Assembly (NCBI RefSeq): GCF_028649475.1
Contig: NZ_JAQSIP010000009.1
Coordinates: forward strand, 62,001 to 126,000
Reading direction: 5' to 3'
DNA length: 64,000 bases
From: Curvibacter cyanobacteriorum
GTDB taxonomy: Bacteria > Pseudomonadota > Gammaproteobacteria > Burkholderiales > Burkholderiaceae_C
Part shown: positions 15,945 to 25,672 of the stretch, piece after piece
Position numbering within the stretch: position 1 is the first letter of the stretch
Layout of the letters: each line of letters opens with the position of its first letter
Made by a program: the position numbers and the translations under genes
Notes under the pieces: model-generated
What the model saw: the letters and a program-made list of their open reading frames with translations, nothing else
Told to the model about the DNA's origin: nothing
Database searches by the model: none

Positions 15945-17213
15945 TCAGGCCCCCGCAGGGCCCGGCTGAGCCGCGTGGGCGCGCAAATGCAGGCGCTGCG
16001 CCTGCACCAGGGCCAGCACCGCGATCACGGCCACCGCCAGCAGGCACAGCAGGCCGTTGCGGTAGCCGGTGTCGGCCTGCCACATGAGGCCCAGCAGCAG
16101 TGGCGCCGAGGCGCGCGCCAGCGCACTGGGCACGCCCAGCGCGCCATTCAAGGTGGCCGCGTGCTCGCGGCTCACGTACTGCGCGATCGCCGTGCCCTTG
16201 ACGATGGTCAGCATGCCGTTGCCCAGGCCATAGAGCGCCGCGAACAGCCAGGCCATGGCGGTCATGCCGTGGCCCAACAGCAAGATCACCAGGCCCAGCG
16301 GAATCAAGCAGGGAATCAGCCGGTTGGCCAGGTGCACGTCAAAGTGCTTTTCAAAGAAGAACAGCAGCAAGCGCCCCAGCACCTGCACCACCCCCATGCT
16401 GGCGGGCAGGGCCACCACCCAGGCCGGAGACAGCCCGCTTTCGCGCAGCAGCGGCACCATGTGGGCGGGCACCGCCGTCGTGACCGACATCAGCAGCACG
16501 CTGAAACACGCCACCAGCCAAAAGGTGGGGCGGCGCATCAGTTGGGCCACGCCCTCGCCGGTTGAAACCGCCGCGGGCCCGGCCGGGCGGGGCCCGCGCG
16601 GGGCCGGGGGCGGTGCGTCGCGCAGCAGGTGCAGGTGCAAGGGCAGGCAGATCAGCAACTGCAGGCCACCGAGCCAGACCACGGCCTGGCGCCAGCCCTG
16701 GTGGTTGATCAACCAGTCGGTCAGCGGGATGAACACCGTGCTGGCCAGTCCGCCCAGAAAGGTCAAGGTGATGATGGCGCGGCGGAAGTCGTGGGGGTAG
16801 CGCCGCGTCACCACCGCGAACGAGGGCATGTAGAGCGCGCAGGCCATGCCCGCGCCCAGCAGGGCCCAGACCGCATAAAAGCCCGCCAGGCTGTTCACCT
16901 GGCTGTGCAGCAGCAGGCCCGCGGCCAACAACAATGAGCCACCCGCCATCACCCGGCGTTCCAGCCCGCGGTCGATCCAGCGGCCCACGGGCCAGGCCAT
17001 CAGGCCCTCGACCAGCAGGGCCAGGCTGAAGGCCAGCGAGGACTCGGCGCGGCCCATGCCCAGGTCGCGCTCCAGGGGCTCCATCAGCAAAGCGAAGCCG
17101 TAGAACACGCTGCCCCAGCTGATCAGTTGCGGCAGGGACAGCCAGGCGACAAAACGGACGCGTTGGGCCTCGGAGGCGGCAGAGGGCTGGGAAGCAGGCA
17201 CGGCAGCGGGCAT
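15945..17213 (-). CDS. MFS transporter
   Basis: A 422-residue protein with about 12 hydrophobic segments and a central cytoplasmic loop (PAPRGPRPAGPAAVSTGEG). It has the MFS loop motif GRWIDRGLERRV between segments 2 and 3. It resembles the oxalate/formate-antiporter-like and monocarboxylate branches of the superfamily. It converges on nicB, with 137 bp of very GC-rich DNA between them that has hairpin potential but no T-tract. It may carry a pyridine carboxylate or a downstream organic acid, but nothing in the sequence fixes the substrate and it could be unrelated to the island. Confidence 0.85.
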   Translation of the reverse strand: MPAAVPASQPSAASEAQRVRFVAWLSLPQLISWGSVFYGFALLMEPLERDLGMGRAESSLAFSLALLVEGLMAWPVGRWIDRGLERRVMAGGSLLLAAGLLLHSQVNSLAGFYAVWALLGAGMACALYMPSFAVVTRRYPHDFRRAIITLTFLGGLASTVFIPLTDWLINHQGWRQAVVWLGGLQLLICLPLHLHLLRDAPPPAPRGPRPAGPAAVSTGEGVAQLMRRPTFWLVACFSVLLMSVTTAVPAHMVPLLRESGLSPAWVVALPASMGVVQVLGRLLLFFFEKHFDVHLANRLIPCLIPLGLVILLLGHGMTAMAWLFAALYGLGNGMLTIVKGTAIAQYVSREHAATLNGALGVPSALARASAPLLLGLMWQADTGYRNGLLCLLAVAVIAVLALVQAQRLHLRAHAAQPGPAGA

Positions 17214-17350
17214 GGGTCAGGACAAAGGGGCGTTCGCAGGCCCCGGGCGGCAAAGCCTGTCAGTGTGCCCGCCGGCCGCGCTTTTGTCGCCCCATGGCTG
17301 TCCAGCAGGCGTCAGTGCGAGAGCGCCGACCGCCTGTGGCCCAGGCCCGG

Positions 17351-18889
17351 TCAGGCGCCTTGGCCCGGGCCACGCCGGTACTGCACCGCCTCGGCCAGGT
17401 GGGGAATGTCCAGGTCGGGCGCCCCGGCCAGGTCGGCGATGGTGCGCGCCACCCGCAGCACCCGGTGCAGGCTGCGCGCCGACCAGCCCAGGCGCTGGGC
17501 CACGGCCTCCATGAACGGTTGGCCCTCGGGGCTCAGCCGGGCGTGTTGCGCCAGCGCCTGGCCGGCCAGCTGCTGGTTCGCCACGCCCTGGCGTTGCAGG
17601 GCCCGGTCGCGCGCGGCCTGCACCCCGTCGCGCACCTCGGCACTGCTGGCGCTGGCGGGCGCGCGCAGCAACTCGGCCGGGCTCAGGGCGTTCAGCGTCA
17701 CATGCAGGTCGATGCGGTCCAGCAGCGGCCCACTGAGCCGGCCTTGGTAGCGCGCAATCTGGTCCGGGCTGCAGCGGCAGGCGCCCTGGCGCGAGCCGTG
17801 GTAGCCGCAGGGGCAGGGGTTCATCGCCGCCACCAATAAAAAGCGGGCGGGGTAATCGGCCTGCCGCGCCGCGCGCGAGATGGTGATGCGCCCGGTCTCC
17901 AGCGGCTCGCGCAGGGCTTCGAGCGCGGCCCGCGGGAACTCGGGCAACTCGTCCAGGAACAGCACGCCGTGGTGGGCCAGCGAGATTTCGCCGGGGCGGG
18001 GCGGCGACCCGCCCCCCACCAGGGCCACCGCACTGGCCGTGTGGTGCGGTTGCCGGGTGGGGCGCACGGCCCATTGGTCGAGCGGGAAGTGGCGCTCCAG
18101 GCTGCGCAGGGCTGCGCTTTCCAGCGCCTCGTCCAGCGTCATGCGCGGCAGCAGGCCCGCCAGGCGCTGGGCCAGCATCGATTTGCCCGCGCCGGGGGGG
18201 CCGCACATCAGCAGGCTGTGGCCGCCCGCGGCGGCGATTTCCAGGGCGCGCCGCCCACCCGCCTGCCCTTTGACATCGCTGAGGTCGGGGTAGTGGGGCG
18301 CTGCGGCCAGGGGCTGGCCGCTCACCCGAACCCAGCCTGGCCCTGGCTCCTCCGGGGGCGCTTCGGCGTTGGGCAGGGCAAAGGCCTGCACCACGTCCAG
18401 CAGGTGCTGCGCGCGCCAGACTTCGGCGCCCGGGGCCAACGCGGCTTCTTCGGCACTGCCGGGGGGCAACACCAGGCGCGTGGCCTGGCCGCCGTGGCGC
18501 AGTGCCAGGCTCATGGCCAGTGCGCCGCGCACGGGCCGCAGCGCGCCTGACAAGGACAGCTCGCCGGCGAACTCATAACCCGCGAGCCGGGCGCCGTCGA
18601 TCTGCCCGCTGGCCGCCAGCAGGCCCAGCGCCATGGGCAGGTCGAAGCGGCCTGAATCCTTGGGCAGGTCGGCGGGGGCCAGGTTGACGGTGATGCGCTG
18701 GTTGTGCGGGAACACCAGCCCCGCGTTCTGCAGCGCCGAGCGCACGCGCTCGCGCGCTTCCTTGACTTCCACGTCGGCCAGGCCGACCAGCGTGAAACTC
18801 GGCAGCCCATTGGCCAGATGCACCTCCACGGTGACCGACACGGCCTCGAAGCCCAGCAGGGCCCGACTTTGCACCAAAGAAAGACTCAT
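17351..18889 (-). CDS. comM: YifB/ComM family Mg-chelatase-like AAA+ helicase
   Basis: The 512-residue protein starts MSLSLVQSRALLGF, the usual ComM beginning; a GTG two codons upstream (18895) is less likely. An N-terminal Lon-like ChlI domain is followed by a Mg-chelatase AAA+ module with Walker A GPPGAGKS near residue 230, Walker B GVLFLDELPEF, and a C-terminal domain with CRCSPDQIARYQGRLSGPLLDRIDLH. ComM proteins form hexameric helicases that promote branch migration during natural transformation. It stands alone, divergent from the TorF-glnK-amtB operon; the start regions are 239 bp apart. Confidence 0.95.
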   Translation of the reverse strand: MSLSLVQSRALLGFEAVSVTVEVHLANGLPSFTLVGLADVEVKEARERVRSALQNAGLVFPHNQRITVNLAPADLPKDSGRFDLPMALGLLAASGQIDGARLAGYEFAGELSLSGALRPVRGALAMSLALRHGGQATRLVLPPGSAEEAALAPGAEVWRAQHLLDVVQAFALPNAEAPPEEPGPGWVRVSGQPLAAAPHYPDLSDVKGQAGGRRALEIAAAGGHSLLMCGPPGAGKSMLAQRLAGLLPRMTLDEALESAALRSLERHFPLDQWAVRPTRQPHHTASAVALVGGGSPPRPGEISLAHHGVLFLDELPEFPRAALEALREPLETGRITISRAARQADYPARFLLVAAMNPCPCGYHGSRQGACRCSPDQIARYQGRLSGPLLDRIDLHVTLNALSPAELLRAPASASSAEVRDGVQAARDRALQRQGVANQQLAGQALAQHARLSPEGQPFMEAVAQRLGWSARSLHRVLRVARTIADLAGAPDLDIPHLAEAVQYRRGPGQGA

Positions 18890-18963
18890 GTGCACTGCGC
18901 TCCCAATTCAATAGCCCCCAGATGGGTGCATTGGGACCCAGATCGGCGTACGCTGCGCTCAAT

Positions 18964-18980
18964 TGCACCAAATTTGTGCA
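18964..18980. promoter_or_regulatory. NtrC (NRI) binding site upstream of the glnK-amtB operon
   Basis: TGCACCAAATTTGTGCA fits the NtrC consensus TGCACC-N5-GGTGCA except for one base in the right half. It is centred about 120 bp upstream of the predicted sigma-54 transcription start, the usual distance for NtrC enhancers. A second perfect half-site, GGTGCA at 18925-18930, lies about five helical turns further upstream with a weak left half. Paired sites are typical. Function is inferred from the match and from the downstream nitrogen genes. Confidence 0.72.
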
Positions 18981-19066
18981 TTTGTCACCGTTGAGTAACA
19001 AATGAGGCGACCGTTTTGGGGCGCCGCTCAGGGGGCTGGGGGCGCCGTGCAGGCTTTCAAGTGGGT

Positions 19067-19082
19067 TGGCATGAAGTCTGCA
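19067..19082 (+). promoter_or_regulatory. sigma-54 promoter of the torF-like/glnK/amtB operon
   Basis: TGGCATGAAGTCTGCA has the -24 GG and -12 GC separated by exactly ten bases, as required for RpoN promoters, and matches the TGGCAC-N5-TTGC consensus with two substitutions. Transcription would begin near 19093, giving a leader of about 36 bases before GTG 19129, which has the AGGAG ribosome-binding site at 19119-19123. The NtrC-type site upstream supports nitrogen-limitation control. Confidence 0.75.
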
Positions 19083-19128
19083 TAAGCTGAACCGTCAACC
19101 CGATGATTTTTTTTAACAGGAGAACTCT

Positions 19129-20269
<1,141 letters not shown>

Positions 20270-20306
20270 GCGAGACCCCGGTCCTGCCCTCAAGAAAGTC
20301 AAAACC

Positions 20307-21848
20307 ATGAAAAAACTCTTAGCAACACTTGCACTGGGTTTCGGTCTGATGTTCGCCGGCAACGCCGTGCTCGCCCAGGCCCCCGCTGCGCCCGCTGCAG
20401 AAGCCCCGGCTGCCACGGCACCGGCGGCTGATGCCAAGGCCGACGCCAAGCCGGCCGACGCTGCTGCCCCCGCTGCCGCTGCGGCAGCCCCTGCCGATGC
20501 CGCTCCGGCACCGGTGCCCAACAAGGGCGACACCGCCTGGATGATGGTCTCCACCCTGCTGGTCATCTTGATGACCGTGCCGGGCCTGGCCCTGTTCTAC
20601 GGTGGCCTGGTGCGCAGCAAGAACATGCTGTCCGTGCTGATGCAGGTGATGGTCACCTTCTCGCTGATCGTGGTGCTGTGGTTCGTTTACGGCTACAGCC
20701 TCGCGTTCACGGAAGGCAGTGCCTTCATCGGCGGCTTCGATCGCCTCTTCATGAAGGGCGTCTGGGACAACGCAGCCGGCACCTTCGCCAACGCGGCCAC
20801 CTTCAGCAAGGGCGTCGTGATTCCGGAGATCGTGTTTGCCGCCTTCCAGGCCACCTTCGCCGGCATCACCTGCGCGCTGATCGTCGGTGCCTTCGCTGAG
20901 CGCATCAAGTTCTCCGCCGTGCTGATGTTCATGGTCCTGTGGTTCACCTTCAGCTACGCGCCGATCGCCCACATGGTCTGGTTCTGGATGGGTCCGGACG
21001 CCTACACCGCCAAGGAAGTGGTGGACGAGATGACCGGCAAGGCCGGCCTGATCTGGCAATGGGGCGCGCTCGACTTCGCCGGCGGTACCGTGGTGCACAT
21101 CAACGCCGCTGTGGCTGGCCTGGTGGGTGCTTTCATGGTCGGCAAGCGCATCGGCTACGGCAAGGAATCGATGGCGCCTCACAGCCTGACCCTGACCATG
21201 GTCGGCGCCTCGCTGCTGTGGGTGGGCTGGTTCGGTTTCAACGCCGGCTCCGCGCTAGAAGCCAACGGCTTCGCTGCCCTGGCCTTCATCAACACCTTGG
21301 CCGCCACCGCTGCCGCTGTGCTGTCCTGGTCCGTGGGCGAAGCCCTGCACAAGGGCAAGGCTTCGATGCTGGGTGCTGCTTCGGGTGCTGTGGCCGGTCT
21401 GGTCGCTGTGACCCCGGCCGCTGGCAACGTCGGCATCGGCGGTGCCCTGGTCATCGGTCTGCTGGCAGGTTTCATCTGCCTGTGGGGTGTGACGGGTCTG
21501 AAGAAGCTGCTCGGCGCTGACGACACCCTGGACGTGTTCGGCGTGCACGGTGTGGGCGGCATCCTGGGTGCCCTGCTGACCGGCGTGTTCAACTCGCCTT
21601 CCCTGGGCGGCCCCGGCTTCGTGGCTGACTGGGTCACGGCCACCGGCGTCACCGCCGCTGACTACTCGATCGCTTCGCAAGTCTGGGTGCAAGCCAAGGC
21701 CGTGCTGCTGACGGTGGTCTGGTCGGGCGTGGTTTCCTTTATCTCCTACAAGGTGGTGGACCTGACCATCGGCCTGCGCGTCAGTGAAGAAGACGAACGC
21801 GAAGGCCTGGACATCACCTCGCACGGCGAAACGGCCTACAACCGTTGA
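20307..21848 (+). CDS. amtB: ammonium transporter AmtB with long Ala/Pro-rich N-terminal extension
   Basis: The 513-residue protein has a signal peptide (MKKLLATLALGFGLMFAGNAVLA), then about 50 residues made almost entirely of Ala, Pro, Asp and Lys, then the 11-helix Amt core from residue 74 on (GDTAWMMVSTLLVILMTVPGL). The twin-His pair of the pore is H264 (GGTVVHINAA) and H414 (FGVHGVGG), 150 residues apart as in E. coli AmtB. The C-terminal cytoplasmic tail EEDEREGLDITSHGETAYNR matches the GlnK-binding segment. The core transports ammonium; the extension has no known role. The frame is open upstream to 20151 but ATG 20307 after glnK is clearly right. Confidence 0.97.
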   Translation: MKKLLATLALGFGLMFAGNAVLAQAPAAPAAEAPAATAPAADAKADAKPADAAAPAAAAAAPADAAPAPVPNKGDTAWMMVSTLLVILMTVPGLALFYGGLVRSKNMLSVLMQVMVTFSLIVVLWFVYGYSLAFTEGSAFIGGFDRLFMKGVWDNAAGTFANAATFSKGVVIPEIVFAAFQATFAGITCALIVGAFAERIKFSAVLMFMVLWFTFSYAPIAHMVWFWMGPDAYTAKEVVDEMTGKAGLIWQWGALDFAGGTVVHINAAVAGLVGAFMVGKRIGYGKESMAPHSLTLTMVGASLLWVGWFGFNAGSALEANGFAALAFINTLAATAAAVLSWSVGEALHKGKASMLGAASGAVAGLVAVTPAAGNVGIGGALVIGLLAGFICLWGVTGLKKLLGADDTLDVFGVHGVGGILGALLTGVFNSPSLGGPGFVADWVTATGVTAADYSIASQVWVQAKAVLLTVVWSGVVSFISYKVVDLTIGLRVSEEDEREGLDITSHGETAYNR

Positions 21849-21925
21849 GCCACCATGGCCGGGGGGGCGTAGCTGCCCTGCGACCCTCCGGTGCGTTTTT
21901 TCAGTGAGAGTCTCCCTTGGATATT

Positions 21926-21952
21926 GGGCCCGCTTCGGCGGGCCCTTTTTTT
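21926..21952 (+). terminator. rho-independent terminator after amtB
   Basis: An eight-base-pair perfect stem GGGCCCGC/GCGGGCCC is closed by the very stable TTCG tetraloop and followed by seven T residues. It lies 78 bp after the amtB stop and ends the nitrogen operon. Confidence 0.95.
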
Positions 21953-22111
21953 GGCCCCAACACCCGACCTTCGGGCCTCTGTGCTGCCCCAGCGCCGAGC
22001 AGGCACAATCAAATCCCCCACCAAGCCCTGGCGTTCAGGCCTGGCACCCTGGCCCGGGAGGGTCCAGCGGCGCTGCGGTCCCAGGCCATCGCCACAGACC
22101 AAGGAGCCCGC

Positions 22112-23065
22112 ATGAGCCACGTCCCCACGCTTGAACTCGATTGGCATGCCCTGAGCCCCGAGCGCGACGCGCTGGGCGAGTCGCCGTTCTGGCACCCGAC
22201 CGAGCAACGCCTGTACTGGGTCGACATCCCGGGCCAGGCGGTGTTGCGCCAGGACCCGGTCACCGGGTGGCGCGAGCGCTGGGACCTGCCGTCCGAGCCG
22301 GGCTGCATCGCGCCGGCGCGGGCGGGTGGGCTGGTGATCGCGCTGCGCGACGGCATGTACCGCGCCCGCGACTGGGGCGGCCCGCTGCACTGCCTGGTGC
22401 GTTTCACCCACGACCCCCGCACCACCCGCTTCAATGACGGCAAATGCGACCCCCTGGGCCGCTTCTGGGGTGGCACCATGTACGAACCGCGCGACCGCTG
22501 CCAGGGCGAGCTTTACAGCCTGGACGCGCGCGGCGGCCGGCGCCCCGAAGTGCAGTTGCAGGCGCTCAACAACGTGGTCTCCAATGGCCTGGCCTGGTCG
22601 CCCGATGGCCGCACCCTCTACTGGGCCCACACGGCCGCCCACCGCATCGACGCCTGGGACTGGAATGCGGGCGCCAATGTGCTGACCCGGCATCGGGTGT
22701 TTGCGCAGTGGCCCGGCAAGCCCGATGGCTACCGGGCCGACGATTGGGCGGGGGCGGCGCGCTACGGCGGGCGCCCCGACGGCGCGGCGGTCGATGCCGA
22801 AGGCTGCTACTGGAGCGCCCAGTTCGAGGGCGGACGCCTGCTGCGCCTAGCCCCCAGTGGCGAGTGCCTGGCCCAGCTGCCGCTGCCGGCCCGCTGCCCC
22901 ACCATGCCCTGTTTTGGGGGGCCGGACGGCCGCACGTTGTATGTCACGACGGCCTCCAAAGGGCGCCCCGAGGGGGAGCTGGCGCATTGGCCGGAGAACG
23001 GTCGGGTGTTGGTGGCACGCGTCGAGGTGCCCGGCTTGCCGGTGAATTTCTTCGAGGAAATGTAA
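22112..23065 (+). CDS. SMP-30/gluconolactonase/LRE family protein
   Basis: The 317-residue protein shows the six-bladed propeller signature of SMP-30/gluconolactonases: GESPFWHP near the start (metal-ligand Glu), FNDGKCDPLGRFWGGTM (substrate and metal Asn), SNGLAWSPDGRTLYWAHT and RPDGAAVDAEGCYWSA (metal Asp). Such enzymes hydrolyse sugar lactones with a divalent metal, in the cytoplasm. An AAGGAG site at 22101-22106 fixes ATG 22112, although the frame is open upstream. It is the first gene after the amtB terminator. No sugar genes are adjacent, so the lactone substrate is unknown. Confidence 0.9.
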   Translation: MSHVPTLELDWHALSPERDALGESPFWHPTEQRLYWVDIPGQAVLRQDPVTGWRERWDLPSEPGCIAPARAGGLVIALRDGMYRARDWGGPLHCLVRFTHDPRTTRFNDGKCDPLGRFWGGTMYEPRDRCQGELYSLDARGGRRPEVQLQALNNVVSNGLAWSPDGRTLYWAHTAAHRIDAWDWNAGANVLTRHRVFAQWPGKPDGYRADDWAGAARYGGRPDGAAVDAEGCYWSAQFEGGRLLRLAPSGECLAQLPLPARCPTMPCFGGPDGRTLYVTTASKGRPEGELAHWPENGRVLVARVEVPGLPVNFFEEM

Positions 23066-23167
23066 GTCCTGTCCCGCCGGACGAGGGTGGTTTACAGACC
23101 GGCTTGCGGGCCGCCTCGGACGATGAAGAATGGCCACCATGTGCCCCGTGGCCCCTTCACCGTTCGC

Positions 23168-23641
23168 ATGAAACCCAAGCTGTTTGCCCAATTGCGCCCG
23201 CGCCAGCCCCTGAGCGCGCTCATCCTGGCCCTGGACGACGACTGGCGCCCACCCGAACCCCAGGACCAGGGCGGCATCTGGGGCGTCAACCACGGCTGTT
23301 TCGCCCGCATCGACGTGCAGCAGCAGCTCGGGGTGGTGGGTTTTTACCGTGCCTTCCCGGGTGCGTTCAGCTTCGAGGGCCTGTCCTTGGGCATGTCGCT
23401 GGCCGCGGCCCGTGCGCACCGACCCACCCTGACCCCCGCCGCGCTGCCGCCAGGGCAGCCGGTGCAGCTCACCGAGTACCGCGACCTGACAGCCGCCGGC
23501 GACCTGCTGCGGGTGCGCTTTTTCCGCCGCCAACTGGTGGGCTTGGAGTTGGAATGCCCAGGGCGGGTCTACCCCGGCGCCCTGGCCGAGGCGCCCGCCG
23601 ACCCATCGGGCCCGGGGCTTGAGCAGGTCTGGGGCGGCTGA
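23168..23641 (+). CDS. conserved-looking hypothetical protein
   Basis: I do not recognise this 157-residue product. From ATG 23168 (MKPKLFAQLRPRQPLSALI) it has LALDDDWRPPEP, WGVNHGCFARIDVQQ and GLELECPGR, with a mix of strands and no signal peptide or membrane segment. Codon use and third-position GC resemble its neighbours, which supports coding. The frame is open from GTG 23087, and ATG 23123 is a third possibility; no start has a convincing ribosome-binding site. It lies between the SMP-30-like gene and glcE on the same strand. Confidence 0.6.
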   Translation: MKPKLFAQLRPRQPLSALILALDDDWRPPEPQDQGGIWGVNHGCFARIDVQQQLGVVGFYRAFPGAFSFEGLSLGMSLAAARAHRPTLTPAALPPGQPVQLTEYRDLTAAGDLLRVRFFRRQLVGLELECPGRVYPGALAEAPADPSGPGLEQVWGG

Positions 23642-23738
23642 GCCCCGGCCGCCCCATCATTTTTTGCACGCTGAAGATTCAAAAAATTCAGGTCCGGGGC
23701 CTGCTGCAAATGCGGCCGGTCGCCTTACCATCGATGAG

Positions 23739-24809
23739 ATGGAGACTGCCCTGCAAACCCTGATCGAACGCATCCGCGCCGCCGCCGATGCGGCCACCCC
23801 GCTGCGCATCCGTGGCGGCGGCACCAAAGACTTCTATGGCCAGGCCCTGCACGGGCAGGTGCTCGACACCCGGGGCCTGAGCGGCATCAGCGCCTACGAG
23901 CCCAGCGAGCTGGTGGTCACCGTGGGGGCGGGCACGCCGCTGGCGGAGCTCGAGGCCACCCTGGCCGCGCACGGCCAGTGCCTGCCCTTTGAGCCGCCGC
24001 ACTTCGGCCCCGGCGCCACCGTGGGTGGCATGCTGGGCGCGGGGCTGGCGGGCCCGGCCCGCGCCAGCGTGGGCAGCGTGCGCGACTATGTGCTGGGCCT
24101 TGAGATGGTCAACGGCAAGGCAGAGCACCTCACTTTTGGCGGCCAGGTCATGAAGAACGTGGCGGGTTACGACGTGTCGCGCCTGCTCGCCGGGGCCCTG
24201 GGCACGCTGGGCCTGGTGACGTCGGTGTCGCTCAAGGTGCTGCCGGTGCCGGTGGCCGAAGCCACGCTGCGCTTCGCCTTCGACGAAGCCTCGGCGCTGA
24301 AGAAGCTCAACGAATGGGCGGGTCAGCCGCTGCCGCTGAACGCCTCCTGCTGGCTCGATGGGCAGTTGACCGTGCGCCTGCGCGGCGCGGTGGCCGCGGT
24401 GCAGTCTGCGGGCCAGCGCCTGGGCGGGGAGCGGCTCAACGACGCCGAGGCCACGGCGTTCTGGCAGTCGCTGCGCGAACAGACGCATCCCTTTTTTACC
24501 CTGCAAGGCGAAGACTCCTTGTGGCGGCTGTCGGTCCCCGACACCGCCGTTCCCCTGCAACTGGGCCCGACCCTGATCGAGTGGGGCGGGGCCCAGCGCT
24601 GGGTCAAGGCGCCGTCCGAACAGGCCAAACGCCTGCGCCACCACACCGTCAGCGTGGGCGGCCACGCCACCCGCTTCCGCGGCCCGGACCCGGCACTGGA
24701 GGTCTTCACCCCGCTGTCGCCGCCGCTGGAGCGCATCCAGCGCAGCCTCAAGCAGCAGTTCGACCCGGTGGGCCTGTTCAGCCACGGGCGCCTGTACCGG
24801 GGCTGGTGA
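23739..24809 (+). CDS. glcE: glycolate oxidase FAD-binding subunit GlcE
   Basis: The 356-residue protein is a PCMH-type FAD-binding subunit, shorter than GlcD. It has LRIRGGGTKDFYG near residue 24, the FAD pyrophosphate loop FGPGATVGGMLGAGLAGP, and VMKNVAGYDVSRLLAGALGTLG, all typical of GlcE. The C-terminus FDPVGLFSHGRLY is the family ending. With GlcD and GlcF it oxidises glycolate to glyoxylate at the membrane. The frame is open from 23619, but ATG 23739 gives the expected N-terminus METALQTLIERIRAA. GlcD is not in the window upstream, where the SMP-30-like and hypothetical genes lie instead. Confidence 0.93.
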   Translation: METALQTLIERIRAAADAATPLRIRGGGTKDFYGQALHGQVLDTRGLSGISAYEPSELVVTVGAGTPLAELEATLAAHGQCLPFEPPHFGPGATVGGMLGAGLAGPARASVGSVRDYVLGLEMVNGKAEHLTFGGQVMKNVAGYDVSRLLAGALGTLGLVTSVSLKVLPVPVAEATLRFAFDEASALKKLNEWAGQPLPLNASCWLDGQLTVRLRGAVAAVQSAGQRLGGERLNDAEATAFWQSLREQTHPFFTLQGEDSLWRLSVPDTAVPLQLGPTLIEWGGAQRWVKAPSEQAKRLRHHTVSVGGHATRFRGPDPALEVFTPLSPPLERIQRSLKQQFDPVGLFSHGRLYRGW

Positions 24810-24842
24810 GCCCGCCGTCAGGCCACCGCCCCAGCCACCGCC

Positions 24843-25619
24843 ATGCGCCGCCTGCGTCACCTCACGGGTCTGCACCGCACCCCGTCCATCAACCGCATGC
24901 TGGGCTTTTTGCTGGCCTTCAATGCGGGGGCGATCAACGCCGGGGGCTTTCTGGTGGTGGGCATGTACACCTCGCACATGTCGGGCTTTGTCTCCATGCT
25001 GGCCGACCACCTGGTGCTGGGCAACCTGTTGCTGGTGGTGTCGGCCTGTGGCGTGCTGCTGTCGTTCACCTGCGGCGCGGCGGTGACCGCCTTGCTGGTC
25101 AACTGGGCCCGGGTGCACCACCTGCGCAGCGGCTACGCGCTGCCCCTGTTGCTGGAAGCTTTGTTGATGCTGTTGTTCGGCCTCATCGGCGGCACGCTGA
25201 ACCACCAGACCCCGTTTGCGGTGCCGGTCACGGTGCTGTTGCTGGCCTTCATCATGGGCTTGCAGAACGCGGTGGTGAGCAAGATGTCCTCGGCCCAGAT
25301 CCGCACCACCCACATGACCGGGGTGTTGACCGACCTGGGCATCGAACTGGGCAAATTGGTCTACTGGAATGGCCGCACGCCGGCCCCGGTTCTGGTGCGC
25401 GCCAACCGCCACCGGCTGCGCCTGCTGGGCACCCTGCTGGGCCTGTTCACGGTCGGCGGGGTGGTGGGGGCGGCGGGTTTCAAGCACATCGGTTTCATCT
25501 GGGTGCTGCCGCTGGCCGCCGTGTTGCTGTTGCTGTCCCTGCCCCCGCTGCTGGGCGATCTGCGGCGCCTGGGGCGGATGCTGGAGCCCGAGGCCCCCGG
25601 CCCCGCCAAGGGGCCCTGA
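24843..25619 (+). CDS. YoaK/DUF1275 family membrane protein
   Basis: The 258-residue protein has about six hydrophobic segments and the YoaK-family markers AFNAGAINAGGFLVVG-x-YTSHMSG near the start and the mid-protein AFIMGLQNAVVSKMSSAQIRTTHMTG. The family's transport function has not been settled to my knowledge. It sits 33 bp after glcE and 53 bp before glcF, in the same orientation, so it is probably co-transcribed with the glycolate oxidase genes. That placement suggests, without proof, a role near glycolate or a related small acid. Confidence 0.9.
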   Translation: MRRLRHLTGLHRTPSINRMLGFLLAFNAGAINAGGFLVVGMYTSHMSGFVSMLADHLVLGNLLLVVSACGVLLSFTCGAAVTALLVNWARVHHLRSGYALPLLLEALLMLLFGLIGGTLNHQTPFAVPVTVLLLAFIMGLQNAVVSKMSSAQIRTTHMTGVLTDLGIELGKLVYWNGRTPAPVLVRANRHRLRLLGTLLGLFTVGGVVGAAGFKHIGFIWVLPLAAVLLLLSLPPLLGDLRRLGRMLEPEAPGPAKGP

Positions 25620-25672
25620 GCCGCGCCGTGGCCCCGAGGCCGTTTTTTGAATTTGTTTTGTGAGTCCCGACC

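Noticed and set aside
13678-16083. 801-codon minus-strand open frame across nicB
   Set aside because: It mirrors a real gene with molybdopterin and CxxCH motifs. Its own translation is low-complexity Gly/Arg/His-rich.
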